Source: Priapulus caudatus (Eukaryota; Priapulida; Priapulimorpha; Priapulimorphida; Priapulidae). Taken from it: a stretch of 26,902 nt of DNA. How positions within the stretch are numbered: position 1 is the first letter of the stretch; each line of letters opens with the position of its first letter. The stretch is from NCBI RefSeq assembly GCF_000485595.1, contig NW_014577087.1, forward strand, positions 89,999 to 116,900. Direction: 5' to 3'. The translations under genes were made by a program, and so were the position numbers. The notes under the pieces were generated by a model. That model ran no database searches and was not told the DNA's origin. It saw nothing but the letters and a program-made list of their open reading frames with translations. Shown here piece after piece: positions 10,490 through 21,858 of this stretch.

Positions 10490-11031
10490 ACACGATCAAC
10501 ACGATAGCTTCGAAGATTCACGCGAGGACAAAGTGGCGAAAACAAGCTCATTATGAATGCAAACCTTTGTCCAGACGCAGCAGGGCTAGTGTGTACTTAG
10601 TGTGCGCGGTTTCGCAAACATTGGGAAATATAATGCTGCCCGTTCAGAATAAAAAAAACCGCTTGACCTCGCGTGAAGAGAAATGGATTATTTTTCGCCA
10701 TTAATGCATCACTTCTGATAAATTTCTGAAGAGCTTTATTCATCGCACCGTCAATGAAAATACCACTTTAGCTATTTCCGATGCAAGAAAAAAAGGTTCA
10801 AGGAATATTTTCATTGGAAATGAGGTCGGGACCGATAAAAAAATAAACAAATAACCGACGCTATTTCAAAGACTCTTCCCCGGCAACAAACGTCGATTGC
10901 GTCACTTTTTTGTGTCACATCTCTTTTCGCCGCCTTCGCTTTTTGTCGCGCTTTCACCATGGCGACTGGAACAGAGCACATTGTTTGCAAGCGGATTTGC
11001 ATTATAGCTCATTAATTATTCCGCCATTGGT

Positions 11032-11033
<2 letters not shown>
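10490..11033. other. unit segment before the terminal CA tract, no gene recognised
   Basis: About 540 bp shared by all three copies (24017-24563 in copy 3). A minus-strand frame of 63 codons (10811-11002) recurs in copy 3 (24338-24529) but not in indel-rich copy 2, and it has no recognisable motif. Its conservation reflects the youth of the duplication. Confidence 0.5.

Positions 11034-11115
<82 letters not shown>
11034..11115. repeat. (CA)n at the right end of copy 1
   Basis: A perfect CA run of about 40 repeats directly follows CCGCCATTGGTAA and runs into the N gap, so its true length is unknown. The same CCGCCATTGGTAA-to-CA transition ends copies 2 and 3. There, X cassettes follow. Confidence 0.95.
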
Positions 11116-11125
11116 NNNNNNNNNN
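11116..11125. other. 10-N assembly gap
   Basis: Ten unknown bases separate the CA end of copy 1 from a CTG tract that starts copy 2 in mid-repeat. The fixed short length suggests a placeholder of unknown real size. An X cassette like those after copies 2 and 3 could be missing here; this is an inference. Confidence 0.99.
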
Positions 11126-11404
11126 TGCTGCTGCTGCCTCCTCGCTGCTGCTGCTGCTGCCTCTCCCGCTCTCTCGCGCGTCTGCTGCTGCTGCCTCCTC
11201 GCTGCTGCTGCTGCTGCCTCTCCCGCTCTCTCGCGCGTCTGCTGCTGCTGCCTCCTCGCTGCTGCTGCTGCTGCCTCTCTCGGTGCTGCTGCCGCCGCCG
11301 CCGCCGTTGCTGCTGGTGGACCTCCCGCTGCTGTTGCTGTTACTGGTAATGCTCTCGTTGCTGTTGCTGTCGTTGTTGCTGTCGTTGCTCTCTGCTGTTG
11401 TTGT

Positions 11405-11438
<34 letters not shown>

Positions 11439-11505
11439 GTTTGTTGTTGTTGTTGTTGTTGTTGTCACTATTGTTATTGTTGTTGTTCCTATTGCTGCTG
11501 CTATA
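11126..11505. repeat. CTG/CCG/TTG tract of copy 2, with a tandem 57-bp block
   Basis: A 57-bp block of CTG repeats, CCTCCTCG, more CTG repeats and CCCGCTCTCTCGCGCG repeats in tandem: a partial block at 11126-11180, a full one at 11181-11237, then a diverging third. Copy 1 has it once. Relative to copy 1 there is a 4-bp deletion in the GGTGGACCTC region near 11322 and a 1-bp insertion in the TTG run near 11440. Together these restore the phase of the minus-strand low-complexity frame. Confidence 0.85.
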
Positions 11506-11507
11506 CG

Positions 11508-14294
11508 ATGGCGATAGCACTTGTGAAGTTCGTTATGATCACAACAGCAAAACCAATATATCCATGACAATTATAGCAGCAAATGAAATAACCAGGCTCA
11601 TAATGGTTTTTTCACAATATCTGTGACATGATAAACACAAGTGACGCGAAACTCTATCAGCGACGGAAAACGGTGTGGGCTGTACTCGACTTTTTCGACG
11701 TAGCAGGATATTGCATGACTGTGTTTTAACAAAGAATAGTCTTACATCTAGACATGTACGCTACTACTGCGCACTTATTAAACTTTGTTTGTTGTACCAT
11801 AAAATCTACGTGAAAAAGTAGTGCGGTAGTAAAACAAAATTGCTTCACGGTTTTGACTACAAAAACACATTATGCGTGTTTTTTTCATTCGCAGCTCGAA
11901 ATCACACTTTCATCTCCCGGGTTGTTACTACTTGTTTATTTTAATTTAATTTTATTAGTCCTTCAGGTGGCTGTTATCAGTATGAGTGTCTTTTTATTGC
12001 TGCGTCGCAGGCCGTTCATTTTTTATGTAAAATTAATTCGTACAAATATTTGCTTCAGTCGTAATATAATTATGCGCTCAACCTGAACAATAGTTTAGTG
12101 CAGAGCTCAGTTTTCGCTATATATAATACCGAGTAACGCAGAGCGAATGAATTTACACGCTAACGTTTTGCAGTATAGGCTTTCGTCTCGTAGCAAGTAG
12201 AATTTCGCTTCCATAACAGTTCATTGCTGTAAGAGCAGGACTTGAGCTGTATATTGTCCACTACGAGCGACATTCTGAGTGTTCTCTGCGGTGTTTAACA
12301 CACATCGCACACGTGTCGCAGATGTTGAAGCACGCACGCAGCAAGCTAAATTCTGGCATTTATTCGTCTAAACAACGAATAATTGCTCGACCTCAAGAAT
12401 ATCAGCAAAAATTTGCATCTAATTAAAGAGGAAAGCACTTAACCGGTGCGTAACGGGCCATTGTTGATGGCCACTGCCGAGCTCTCGGGCGTAATGTTTC
12501 TCATTAAATTGATGTCCGCGTAATAGCATTTAAATTTTCTCGTTCTGACTTTGTCTGAGCGTAATTGTCACCAGCGAAATATTCATTACGGATTCATGTC
12601 TCCTGCATGCAGAGTCGAGCGACCGGCTTCACGGGGTTAGAGCATGTGCGTTTAAGTATTTATTATACGCGGCTGGACGAAAGAGATTTAAAATTTTAAA
12701 TCGCGCATTCAAAGCGAATCTACTAATTGTGCTCTCTCAAAATAATGGATGCAAATACGAGTGAAATGGGATTGGTAGTTAAATGGTGGGCTTGCATCTC
12801 TAGAGGGGTTTCTGTAAAGAGCAATTAACACTGGTGCGGGAGAAGGGAAATCTGTGCTCTCAAACAATGGCAAAAACTTGTTGGGAGAGCATTCGCCGGC
12901 GCCTTTATGACTCATCTTTACAACTGCAGTGCTAACAGAAACTTGACCCAGAAAGACTGCGAGGTACTGGCGTTAGTTTTCCGTTTTATTCATATTTAAG
13001 GGCCGGTTAGGGTTCAACAGACACGATGAAGATGAGGAATGAAGTCGGGATTTTGTCTATCTCGAATCCGCCTCATAGCACTCAGTGTGCTTGACGCTGG
13101 GCTGTATAGAGAACGCGTAGGAACAATGTTTGCTCGTCGTAGTTGTCCTTCTCTCGTGTTTTGTTTGACGAGAGTCTATTGATTGATGGATGCTCTTGAT
13201 TGAAAGTTTAAACCCTCTGCATTGATCACGTTCTATGTCGAGCAAAGTTGACGACATAGTTTGCGCGCGTTATATCAGTTGATGGAATTCATATTGTATT
13301 TTTCATTAGATTTGCTCTTGCGAATATATCCTTGCTGAGGTCTTGCTAGCCTCCGCTGTGCGCTTTATCACGAAGGCAAAACACACTGCTAGTACGAACT
13401 TATACGTATATTGGTGGTGATCATGCGGTTCGTGATACAAAGGTCTTTAATAGTCATCTGTCGTCCGTCGTGGCCAAAAGCAAGCAAAATTCGGATGAGA
13501 AGCACTGTCACGGTAGATCACTTACTCTGCAAACTACGAGAATGTTTGAAAATTGACAGCGTGTTTCCGAATATTTACCCCGTCAGAGTGTCATCAATCT
13601 GCCCTCAGTAATGTAAGAGTAAGAGAGTAATCTCTACAGCCATTAGTTATAGCCATTTTCATTTCGATCTGGCCATGTATGTTTTATGGCGACGTTATAT
13701 TATGATATCGGCGCGTCATGCGAAAACTGGCAAATTTTGCTGCTGAGGATTCATTCGCCTAGCCTCATCGTATTTCACACTCACCCACGCACTGCGTCCA
13801 TACCCGTAGCTGTCCAGACCGTCCAGGTATGAAATAAAATATATAAACTTTGAAAATGTCTAAAAAGAGGACAGCAACACTGGGCAACAAATTGAAGCGA
13901 TAATTAATCAAGAAAAAATCGAAATGTTGGCAAGTAATAAATACTACTACTCGGATTAATCTAAGAGTTCCAACTTATCGGATTAATTATTTTTGTTCTT
14001 ATCGATATAATCAAGTGGATCATATTAAAACAAAATAATAAAACCTAAAGTTGTAACTGGGGACCTATATAACGCAGCTGGTCAACTTCTGGATGATGAA
14101 CTGAGTGATGAAAATATTTATTATTAACTGGGGAATCAATAAGAAAACAAACACACACACGCCATCCAAATACGTACATAACATGTCACTGCAATACGCA
14201 AACCCATTACAGCAATACACACGCCAATAATAGTTAAACATACGTACGTCATTTAAACCATAGGTCTGCTAACGAATACTCTGTTAATGTGTGT
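11508..14294. other. non-repetitive body of the unit (copy 2), no gene recognised
   Basis: Counterpart of 4946-7714 with about twenty substitutions. The 18-bp insertion (13612-13629) is made of GTAAGAGTAAGAGAGTA-like sequence and looks like a local slippage duplication. No open frame is under visible constraint. Confidence 0.6.
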
Positions 14295-14494
14295 GATCGT
14301 GCGTTCGTTCGTTCGTTCGTGCGTGCGTGCGTGCCTGCGTTCTCGTGCGTGCGTGCGTGCGCGTATGTGCGCGTGTATTTAACTATGACCGGAAGCGGAG
14401 GTGAATGTTCTCACCATCTGCTCATGTCGTAGCTCTTGTCTGCTATTTTGTGTAACAGTTTCGCAAGATGATTTCGGCTGTCACTGCGTTCGCA

Positions 14495-14859
14495 GCGCCA
14501 CCGTGTTTTGTGGCGGCATCGCCACCGTGTTTTGTGGCGGCATCGCCACCGTGTTTTGTGGCGGCATCGCCACCGTGTTTTGTGGCGGCAGCGCCACCGT
14601 GTTTCCGTATTTTGTAGCGACAACAGCGCCACAGTGTTTCCGTGTTTTGTGGCGGCAGCGCATGAGTGTTTCCGTGTTTTATGGCGGCAGCGCCACAGTG
14701 TTCCCGTGTTTTGTAGCGACAACAGCGCCACAGTGTTTCCGTGTTTTATGGCGGCAGCGCCACAGTGTTTCCGTGTTTTGTGGCGGCAGCGCCACAGTGT
14801 TTCCGTGTTTTGTGGCGGCAGCGCCACAGTGTTTCCGTGTTTTGTGGCGGCAGCGCCGC
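14495..14859. repeat. 32-bp minisatellite, copy 2 version
   Basis: Same family and position in the unit as 7915-8261, with a different composition. Four short units of about 24 bp (CCACCGTGTTTTGTGGCGGC core) open the array, where copy 1 has two. A GCGACAACA-bearing long unit occurs twice where copy 1 has one, and there are fewer standard 32-bp units. The TGTGGCG-GCAG-CGCCACA hairpin is kept. The array ends at the same anchor, next to the start of the indel-rich sequence. Confidence 0.93.
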
Positions 14860-16959
14860 CGCTCATGCATATTTTTGAACATAGTCGACGGACGAAGGCG
14901 TAATTACTTGACCGGTTGTCACCGCAGGTCTATCATTTCTTAGTCTTCTCTAACTAGGATGAGTCACTGTTATATCGAACGAGTCTTCATCGGTCTATTA
15001 TTCACCACGCTCGCGCAGCGCGGTGTCTCTGATGAGTACCGGCACAGATATACGCGCACGCCCGTGAGTGCAATCCAGTGCACACAGACTTCCGAATGTT
15101 TTATCTCACACACCCCCCTTTAGACAGCACGAAACTTATACTTCAGATTTCGCAGTCTGGTATCGGGACTATTTGAAAAGCTACACGCAATATATAGCGC
15201 TGGTTCTAGTCGCTGGATGACACGCGTACACATCGTGAAAACCGGCCAGCGAACCGGTGTGATGTCGGATTCGCATGTGCAGTCTGTATGGGGATGTTCT
15301 TCCCGTATTCATCGGTGTGCGTAGGCCTCACGACTAGTCACGTTCTAAGTGACGACAGCCCTGGCGCAGTGATGCGCACGCGGCGAGAGGCTGGACGTGG
15401 CAATCTGACAATACGCGGCGGAGGATGTAGAACAGGTATCGGGCAGACGTGAGTCGATGATTTCAACACACAGACGCTAACGGTGACAAAACCGCGCGCG
15501 CGTGCGCTGCGTGCGTGCGACATGTGCAGCGTGTATTTGGTGTGGCGTGTCGACGGCGTATACGTGCTTCGGCTTGCCGTTCATTCCGTTGCCCGCATGT
15601 GTCGGTGGTGTCTCTGTGTGTACCCATGGGGTGTGCGTTGTGCGTATGCCGTATGCGTGTGCGGTGCTGCGTGGTGCAGTTGTGCGTGTGCGTGCGCGTG
15701 CGTGTGTCCGTGAGTGAGTGACTGAGTTGTGTTTGTGTGTGGTGTTGCGATGGTGCCGCGTCGACAATGACGTTTATCACATAATTTTTGCGCTTTACAA
15801 TCTTGGCATCAAGTACGCGGGTATAGTACTAGAGCTTAGGCCCTTATTGAACGTTCACGTTTATTTTTAGTGCACATTTCTAACATGTATGACAATAATT
15901 GAACTAGCATCCATAAAAATTACTAGCAGTTTGCATTTACAGTAAATAAAGTGTAAAAAAAGTTCGTAAGATTACTTGGTGCTATGTTTCGTATGATCTA
16001 TGGTGGTCAGATGTATGGCTATAGACACGTGCTGTAATGTCTTGCTGTACGCAATAAATTAGACGGTGTCGACGGTAAGTAATCGCATGAACGCATTAAA
16101 CGCGTTTAATCACATAGTTTAGTTCGTCAATAATTGCATGCAGTAAATTTCAGCGGTTTTCAACAACTTTAAATGCAGGTTGATTGATTAAATCATCGCA
16201 ATGCATAAACTAATTGCGAGCGAATTCCCTTGCGACGCAAGATAAAGCATCGAGCGCCGAGCTTACACGAGACTTACTTTGACGATCCCCCAACACGTCC
16301 TATCCCCAAACACACAGTCACACGCAGTGTAGGCATGTCACGCCACCGTACACTGACGCAAGCGTCACGCAGTAAACACACGCCATACCCGACGCGCCGT
16401 ACACCACGGACACCGAGCTGCCATGCGCGGCGCGTGCTTCGCAACAACCGCCGCGTCCACAACACGCACGCACCCACGGCCGTTTGGATAAATAAATGAG
16501 CCTCGCCATTGAACGTTGGAATGACACCTGCCCACTCGGCCGCGCGGTGAGGAAGAGCGACAGTCGCGTGCCAGTGGCAGACATCGCACTAGCTCCCACA
16601 CGCTGTCATGCCGCTGTCGCGTAGCTGTCAAGCATGCCGGGGGGAAAACGAAATTACGTCGGATTACTCATTACGGCAGGTGCATTACGGCATCAAATCT
16701 CACCTGGGTGAGTCACCCCGTGTACCTTGCGGTGGCCAGCGCGTGGGTGATGTAGGCGATCGTGGCATCATTATTCGTTGGCAGACGAGGGAGAACATAA
16801 TTATTGTGAAATCTCGGCGCCGTGTTAACATATGCGCGTATGGTCCTCACTACAGTAGAGTTTTAGTATCGCACGATAAAGCGTCATGCTAATTAAACAA
16901 CATATACAGACGATTGCGGGACATGGTATGCGAGCTTTGCAGTAAGATATGAAAATTGC

Positions 16960-17172
16960 ATGAAACAGCATACAGGAATTTCATGGTATGAAAACCAAGC
17001 CACATGAACAAGAAAGGACATGCTATGGAAACAACGTATAATGAGGATATTGGTCTGAAAGCACATACAGGTAACGACATAGTATGAAAATCGATACAGA
17101 GAAGTTCAATGTTTATGAAAACACATACAAGTAAATCCATGCTATGAAACCACGTACAGGATAAAACCTATT
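16960..17172. repeat. 29-bp minisatellite, copy 2
   Basis: Seven units matching 10284-10489 in order, including the longer second unit, but 213 bp against 206 bp because of scattered one-base insertions. The order of diagnostic variants is unchanged, so the array was inherited with the unit and not remade. Confidence 0.85.
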
Positions 17173-17752
17173 ACACTGATCAAACGGATAGCTCGAAGAT
17201 TCACGCCGAGACAAAGTGGCGAAACAAGCTCATTAATGAATGCAAACTTTGTCCAGACGCGCAGCGAGGGCTAGTGCTGTACTTAGTTGTGCCGGTTTCG
17301 GCAGAAAACATTGTCGGAAATAAATGCTTGGCCCGTTCAGTAACTAAAAAAAACCGCTTGAGCCTCGCGTGAAGAGAAGGAGGATTATTTTTTCGGCCAA
17401 TATAATGCATCACTTCTGATAAATTTCTGAAGAGCTTTATTCATCGGCACCGTCAATGAAAATACCACTTTAAGCTATATTCCGATGCAAGAAAAAAAGG
17501 TTCAAGGAATATTTTCATTGGAATGAGGTCGGGACCGCATAAAAAATAGAAAAAATAACCGACGCTATTTCAAAGACTCTTTCCCGCGCAAACAAACGTC
17601 GATTGCGTCACTTTTTTTGTGTTCACATCTTCTTTGCGCCCCTTCGCTTCTTGTCGCGCTTTCAACCATGGCGACTGAAACAGAGCACATTGTTTGCCAA
17701 GCGGATTTGCATTATAGCCTCATTAAGTTATTCCGCCATTGGTAAACACCAG

Positions 17753-17877
17753 CACACACACACACACACACACGCACACACACACCACACACACACACAC
17801 ACACCACAGACACACAACATACACACACAGCACGATACACACACACACACAACCACACACACACACACACACACACG

Positions 17878-17917
<40 letters not shown>

Positions 17918-17953
17918 GCGCACCACGCACACACCCCTCACGCACACACATTC

Positions 17954-17985
<32 letters not shown>

Positions 17986-18730
17986 CACACTGCGCGCGGC
18001 GCACCACATACACACACACATACACACACACACGCACACACACACACATACCACATATACACCACACACACACACACACACACACACACACCACCACACA
18101 CACCCGTAACACTGCACGCACGCACACACCACACCACACACACACACACACGACGCGCGCTGGGCCGACGCGCTACACACGACACACACTCACGGACACG
18201 CCAACCCGCACACGCGACACACACCCACCACACGCACGCACACATGCACGCACGCGCACACACACACACTACACACGCACGTACACCATCGAACACACAG
18301 CACAACACACACACACACACACAGCACATGTACACACCACACACACACAGCACACACGCGCACACACACACACACACACACATACACACGACATACACAC
18401 ACAATCACAGCACCACCACACACATACACATATACACACACACACGCACACACACACACACACGACACACACCACACACGCACGCACCATGCAAGCGCAC
18501 GCACACACACACACCCACCACGCATCGGCTGAGCAGCTGGTCCGCAGTGCCAGACACGCCCGCCATCACACAGCACACACACAGCACACACACAGCACAC
18601 AGCACACACACACACACACACCGCACGAACACACACACGCGACACGCACACACACACACACACCACACGCACGCACGCCGGCACACACACACACGACACA
18701 ACCACCACATATAGCCACACACGCGCGCGC
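17753..18730. repeat. long interrupted CA tract (left flank of X, copy L)
   Basis: About 980 bp of CA repeats interrupted by CACG, ACGCACGC, CACCAC and rare unique patches, for example CGCGCTGGGCCGACGCGC near 18152 and GGCTGAGCAGCTGG near 18527. Its right end, reverse-complemented, matches the TG tract after 26100, including the order of the GTGCGTGCGTG and TGTTCGT interruptions. The long frames through it, including 353 codons at 17739-18800, are Thr-His repeats without meaning. Confidence 0.9.
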
Positions 18731-18850
18731 ATGTTCGGGTGCGCGGAGGTACGCGCACGCGCAACTTGTGTGCACACGCGGGCGTGGCGCTATCTATTGA
18801 TTCTTATTTCCATGGCGCGCGTGTTATTTGCGCGCGCCTACCGTGCCGTG

Positions 18851-19130
18851 TATGGTTCTACAACCGTCGTCTGCGGCGCGGCATACGTGCGTGTATGGTT
18901 GTACACCGTCGCTGCGCGCGCAATACGTGCGCGTGTATGGTTGTACACGCGTCGTCTGCGCGCGCATACGTGCGTGTATGGTTGTCACCGTCGTCTGCGC
19001 CGCATACGTGCGTGTATGGTTGTACACCGTCGTCTGCGGGCCGCATAGTGCTGTATGGTCTGTACCGCCGTCGTCTGGCGCGCGCATGCGTGGCGTGTTA
19101 TGGTTGTACACCTCGTCTGCGCGCGCGTGT
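18851..19130. repeat. 40-bp minisatellite of X (copy L)
   Basis: Units begin TATGGTTGTACACCGTCGTC and end in GCATACGTGCGTG. They start near 18851, 18894, 18936, 18977, 19015, 19054 and 19099, with lengths blurred by one-base indels. Each unit contains a CATAC/GTATG inverted pair across the boundary. The same family, cleaner, occurs inverted at 25752-25998. Confidence 0.88.
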
Positions 19131-19261
19131 CTGGCTCCTATCGAGATTTACGTCGGACGGGTTTTGACCATCGATTGCCGCATGTGCTTTTCTGTTTGGG
19201 GCTATGCTGCACGGGCTGCGCATTAGAAAATGCCATCACGCATCGATATTGTGTCGAGCAC

Positions 19262-19307
19262 ATTGTCTCCCTTCTGCAGTCGTGCTCGGTCTCCGCTGCT
19301 CTCTCTC

Positions 19308-19353
<46 letters not shown>

Positions 19354-19600
19354 CTCTTTCCATCCTCTCTCGCTCTCTCTCTCTGTCTTGCTCTCGGCTC
19401 TCTTCATTTCCTTTTTCTGGGGCGCGCGTCCCGCTCGCTCTCAACTCTGACCTCGCTCTTTCTCTCCGGCCACCTCTCTCTTTCCACTTTTTCTTCCCCG
19501 CGGTTACTCTCTTTTGCCCTCTCTTTTTCCTGACTCTCTCCCCCTTGATTCTCATCTCCGCTCGCTCTCCCCCTCTCTTCCTCCTCTCTCGCTAATGCGC
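19262..19600. repeat. CT-rich polypyrimidine tract of X (copy L)
   Basis: Mostly C and T on the plus strand, with a perfect CT run around 19322-19350. It matches, in reverse complement, the GA-rich 25276-25572. Ser-Leu and Arg-Glu frames through it are artefacts. Confidence 0.88.
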
Positions 19601-19729
19601 TGTGTAATGTCTGTGGGTGATGAGGCCGTGAGAAACGAATTGACGTCCTCCTGCGCCTGTCTCCTCGCCCCGCTATCGAGCGCGCCACAGGCTGCTTAAA
19701 CTAATAGAAAGCGGAAACGTGGCGTATGG

Positions 19730-19975
19730 GAGGAGAGGGTGGCGCCCGGGAGAGGAAGGGTAGCACTGGGGGAGAGGGAGGTGGGGTGGAGAGAGGACGT
19801 GCGTGAGAGGAGGAAGGTAGCATGGGTGAAGGGAGGTGGGGTGGCGGAGAGGAAGGTGGCGTGCAGAGAGAGGGAAGGTACGCATGGGGAGAGGGAGGGT
19901 GGGGTGGCGGAGACGGAAGCGTGGCGTGCATGGAGAGGGAGAGTAGCATGGGAGAGGCAAGGGTGGTGCTGGGAA
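19730..19975. repeat. 57-bp purine-rich minisatellite of X (copy L)
   Basis: Units combine GGAGAGGAAGGT, AGCATGGGG and GAGGGAGGTGGGGTGG. The period is hard to read here because of indels but is clear in the inverted copy (24943-25170). The minus strand gives Pro-Leu-rich frames that are repeat products. Confidence 0.75.
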
Positions 19976-20128
19976 GAGGAAGAGAACTGTCTGCTCGCCT
20001 GTTAGTCATTAAGCCCGTTACCTGCGGCCGAGCTTTGCCTCTTCGTTGGAGCGCAGAGGTGGCAAACCGGTTGTTCTCGGTCATTGACGCCCGCGGCGTG
20101 TCACGAGGTGCTTGCCGGTGTTCGCCGG

Positions 20129-20148
20129 GCCCGCCATGTCTGGCGGGC
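20129..20148. other. perfect hairpin in X (copy L)
   Basis: GCCCGCCA (20129-20136) pairs fully with TGGCGGGC (20141-20148) around a TGTC loop. The inverted copy at 24761-24776 keeps a perfect stem although one base is missing from each arm. There is no T-run after it, and this is a eukaryotic setting, so a terminator is not implied. Confidence 0.7.
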
Positions 20149-20163
20149 GTCTTATCCATGAAT

Positions 20164-20327
20164 GTGTAATGTATGTTATGTAATGTATGTATGTATGTTG
20201 ATGTATGTGCTTGTGTGGTGTGTGTGTTGTGGTGCGGGCTGTGTGTGCTGTGTTGGTTCGTGTGTGCGTGTGTGTGGTGTGTGGTGTGTGTGTGTTGTGT
20301 GCGGTTGTGTGTGTGTGGTGTGTGTGT

Positions 20328-20392
<65 letters not shown>
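20164..20392. repeat. TG tract (right flank of X, copy L)
   Basis: GTATGTATGT repeats pass into interrupted TG and then a perfect GT run of about 30 repeats (near 20329-20388). It is the counterpart, in reverse complement, of the CA tract at 24564-24749, which also has the TACATACAT patch next to X. Confidence 0.9.
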
Positions 20393-20393
<1 letters not shown>

Positions 20394-21049
20394 GGGATGC
20401 GGGTGTGAGGTCACGTGGCAGTTGAGTGCGGATTCACGTGCTCTGTGCATGCGAGGTCAAATGATTTGTCTTTGAGATCACAGGTTGCGGGTCTGCCACC
20501 AAAGATGTGAAAGGTGAATGTACTTGGTATCTAATAAGTGACAAGAGAATGAAATGGGAATATTAGGCCTAGTTTTGGCACAAAAACAACGCGGGGAGTG
20601 GGCAGGAAACATGACGCTGATGGTACTGCCAGCCTGATAGACTTCAAGTGATAGCTGTAGGCTTCATCGGATGTGGCACGTCTGCTGCCAGACAAACGTG
20701 GATGTCTCTATATATCAACATAATTCGATACTGTTTCAGACAACTGCACTGTGCACATATATACATACTGCTCTTGACATTGTGACTCATGCCTGCTGCG
20801 TGGTACCCAGTAGCGGATAGCTTGAAGTATTTTACATAAACTATAGATAGTCGCTAGCAAGCTTCCAGCCATATTGAATTATGAGCCAGTGATTATTATG
20901 GCTAATTGGCTTATGTTCTATCTGAGGCATAAGAAGCACATTTTTCGGTTGACAGGAACAATGACTAACTGATGATGAAAATCTGCTAGACCTTTGTCGC
21001 GATGGTTTAGCGAACATTAATATCAGCTCAAAGGCGTATGGAACATGAT
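20393..21049. other. single-copy spacer between X copy L and the 31-bp minisatellite, no gene recognised
   Basis: About 650 bp with no copy elsewhere in the window and no long open frame. It has ordinary composition, including a short TATATA patch near 20709 and another near 20757. I find no RNA gene, transposon end or splice structure. Confidence 0.5.
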
Positions 21050-21857
21050 AGTTCTAGTAGCATAGAAGAGCAGGGAGCAAGATAGAGAGAAAGCGCGCAA
21101 GGGGACATGCAACATAGTCTAGCGGAGCAAAGATAATTGTAACACGGGGTAGACGGGCAAAGCAGCGGGGTGACAGCCTGAAAGTTCAAGTGGCATGGTG
21201 GCAGCCTGGAAAAACAAGGGACTACGGGAATGCGTCCTGAAAAAGCAGCGTAACAGGATGGAACAGCTTGGAAGGGCAAGGAGACGGGGTGACACATCCT
21301 GGAAGAACAAGAACAAGGGGGCAGTGTGACACATCCGGGAGGAGCAGATGGCATGGTGACAAAGTCTAGAAGAGCATGTGGCAGAGTAACACAGCCTAAA
21401 GGAACAAGGAGACAAAGTGAAATATCTTAGAACAGCAAAAGGCCATGGTGACGCAGCATTAGAGAGCAAGGGGGCATAGTGACGCAGCATTAGAGAGCAA
21501 GTGGGCATGGTGACGCATCATGTGAGAGCAAGGGGACATGGTGACGCAGCATGTGAGAGCAAGGGGGCATGGTGACACAGCATGTGAGAGTAAGGGGGCA
21601 TGGTGACGCAGCATTAGAGAGCAAGCGAGCATGGTTGACACAGCATCTGAGAGCAAGGGGACATGGGTACGCAGCATGTGAGAGCAAGCGAGCATGGTTG
21701 ACACAGCATGTGCTAGTAAGAGGACATGGTGACGCAGCATGTCAGAGTAAGAGGGAATGGTGACGTAGCATGTGAGAGTAAGAAGGCATGGTGACACAGC
21801 ATGTGCGAGTAAGAGGGCATGGTGACACAGCATGTGCGAGTAAGAGGGCATGGTGAC
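21050..21857. repeat. 31-bp minisatellite with a decay gradient
   Basis: Right-hand units are 31 bp and nearly identical, built around GGGCATGGTGACACAGCATG followed by TGAGAGCAAG or TGCGAGTAAG. To the left, units become progressively diverged and unequal in length, and they are barely recognisable near 21060. Minus-strand Cys/His/Pro-rich frames (21459-21851 and others) are products of the repeat. The array stops abruptly at the first base of unit copy 3. Confidence 0.9.
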
Positions 21858-21858
21858 T

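Larger units (their letters stand above)
4661..11115 (+). repeat. 6.6-kb repeat unit, copy 1
   Basis: The sequence from within the CTG tract to the terminal (CA)n recurs from 11126 (copy 2). Its right part, from 8274, recurs at 21859 (copy 3). Between 4946 and 7900 copy 1 and copy 2 differ at roughly twenty visible substitutions plus one 18-bp indel, which is under 1%. The left limit is set by where copy 2 emerges from the N gap, so the true unit may start earlier. No coding capacity is conserved apart from trivial short frames. Relative to copies 2 and 3 it carries a rearrangement at 9031-9225. Confidence 0.9.
11126..17752 (+). repeat. 6.6-kb repeat unit, copy 2 (right half indel-rich)
   Basis: Collinear with copy 1. 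The left part (11126-14866) is almost identical, with offset 6562 rising to 6580 after an 18-bp insertion at 13612-13629. From about 14866 onward single-base insertions and deletions appear every few tens of bases, and the copy becomes about 6% longer than copy 3 over the shared part. It lacks the copy-1 inversion. The abrupt change of quality suggests a join between a polished and an unpolished contig. Confidence 0.9.
14866..20160. other. indel-rich tract, probably uncorrected long-read sequence
   Basis: From 14866 to 17752 this is copy 2 compared with copies 1 and 3, and from 18731 to 20160 it is X compared with its inverted partner. In both, the sequence has scattered one-base insertions, often of unrelated bases, and lengths inflated by about 5-6%. 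The other two copies of the unit agree closely with each other. This is the signature of raw long-read error rather than ordinary divergence, although relaxed decay cannot be ruled out. Confidence 0.75.
18731..20160 (+). repeat. element X, copy L
   Basis: A 1.43-kb composite. In order it has ATGTTCGGGTGCGCGGAGG, a spacer, a 40-bp minisatellite (18851-19130), a spacer, a CT-rich tract (19262-19600), a spacer, a purine-rich 57-bp minisatellite (about 19730-19975), and about 180 bp of unique sequence with a hairpin (20129-20148). The reverse complement recurs at 24750-26100. CA tracts flank it on the left and TG on the right. No terminal repeats or target-site duplications of a classical transposon are visible and no ORF is conserved. 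Confidence 0.9.

Noticed and set aside
17739-18800. 353-codon open frame, the longest in the window
   Set aside because: It is Thr-His repeat read from an interrupted CA tract; equivalent frames on both strands are open for the same reason.
21459-21851. Cys/His-rich protein resembling zinc fingers
   Set aside because: The 31-bp minisatellite changes frame each unit and gives a repeating Cys-Pro-Leu-His pattern without C2H2 spacing.
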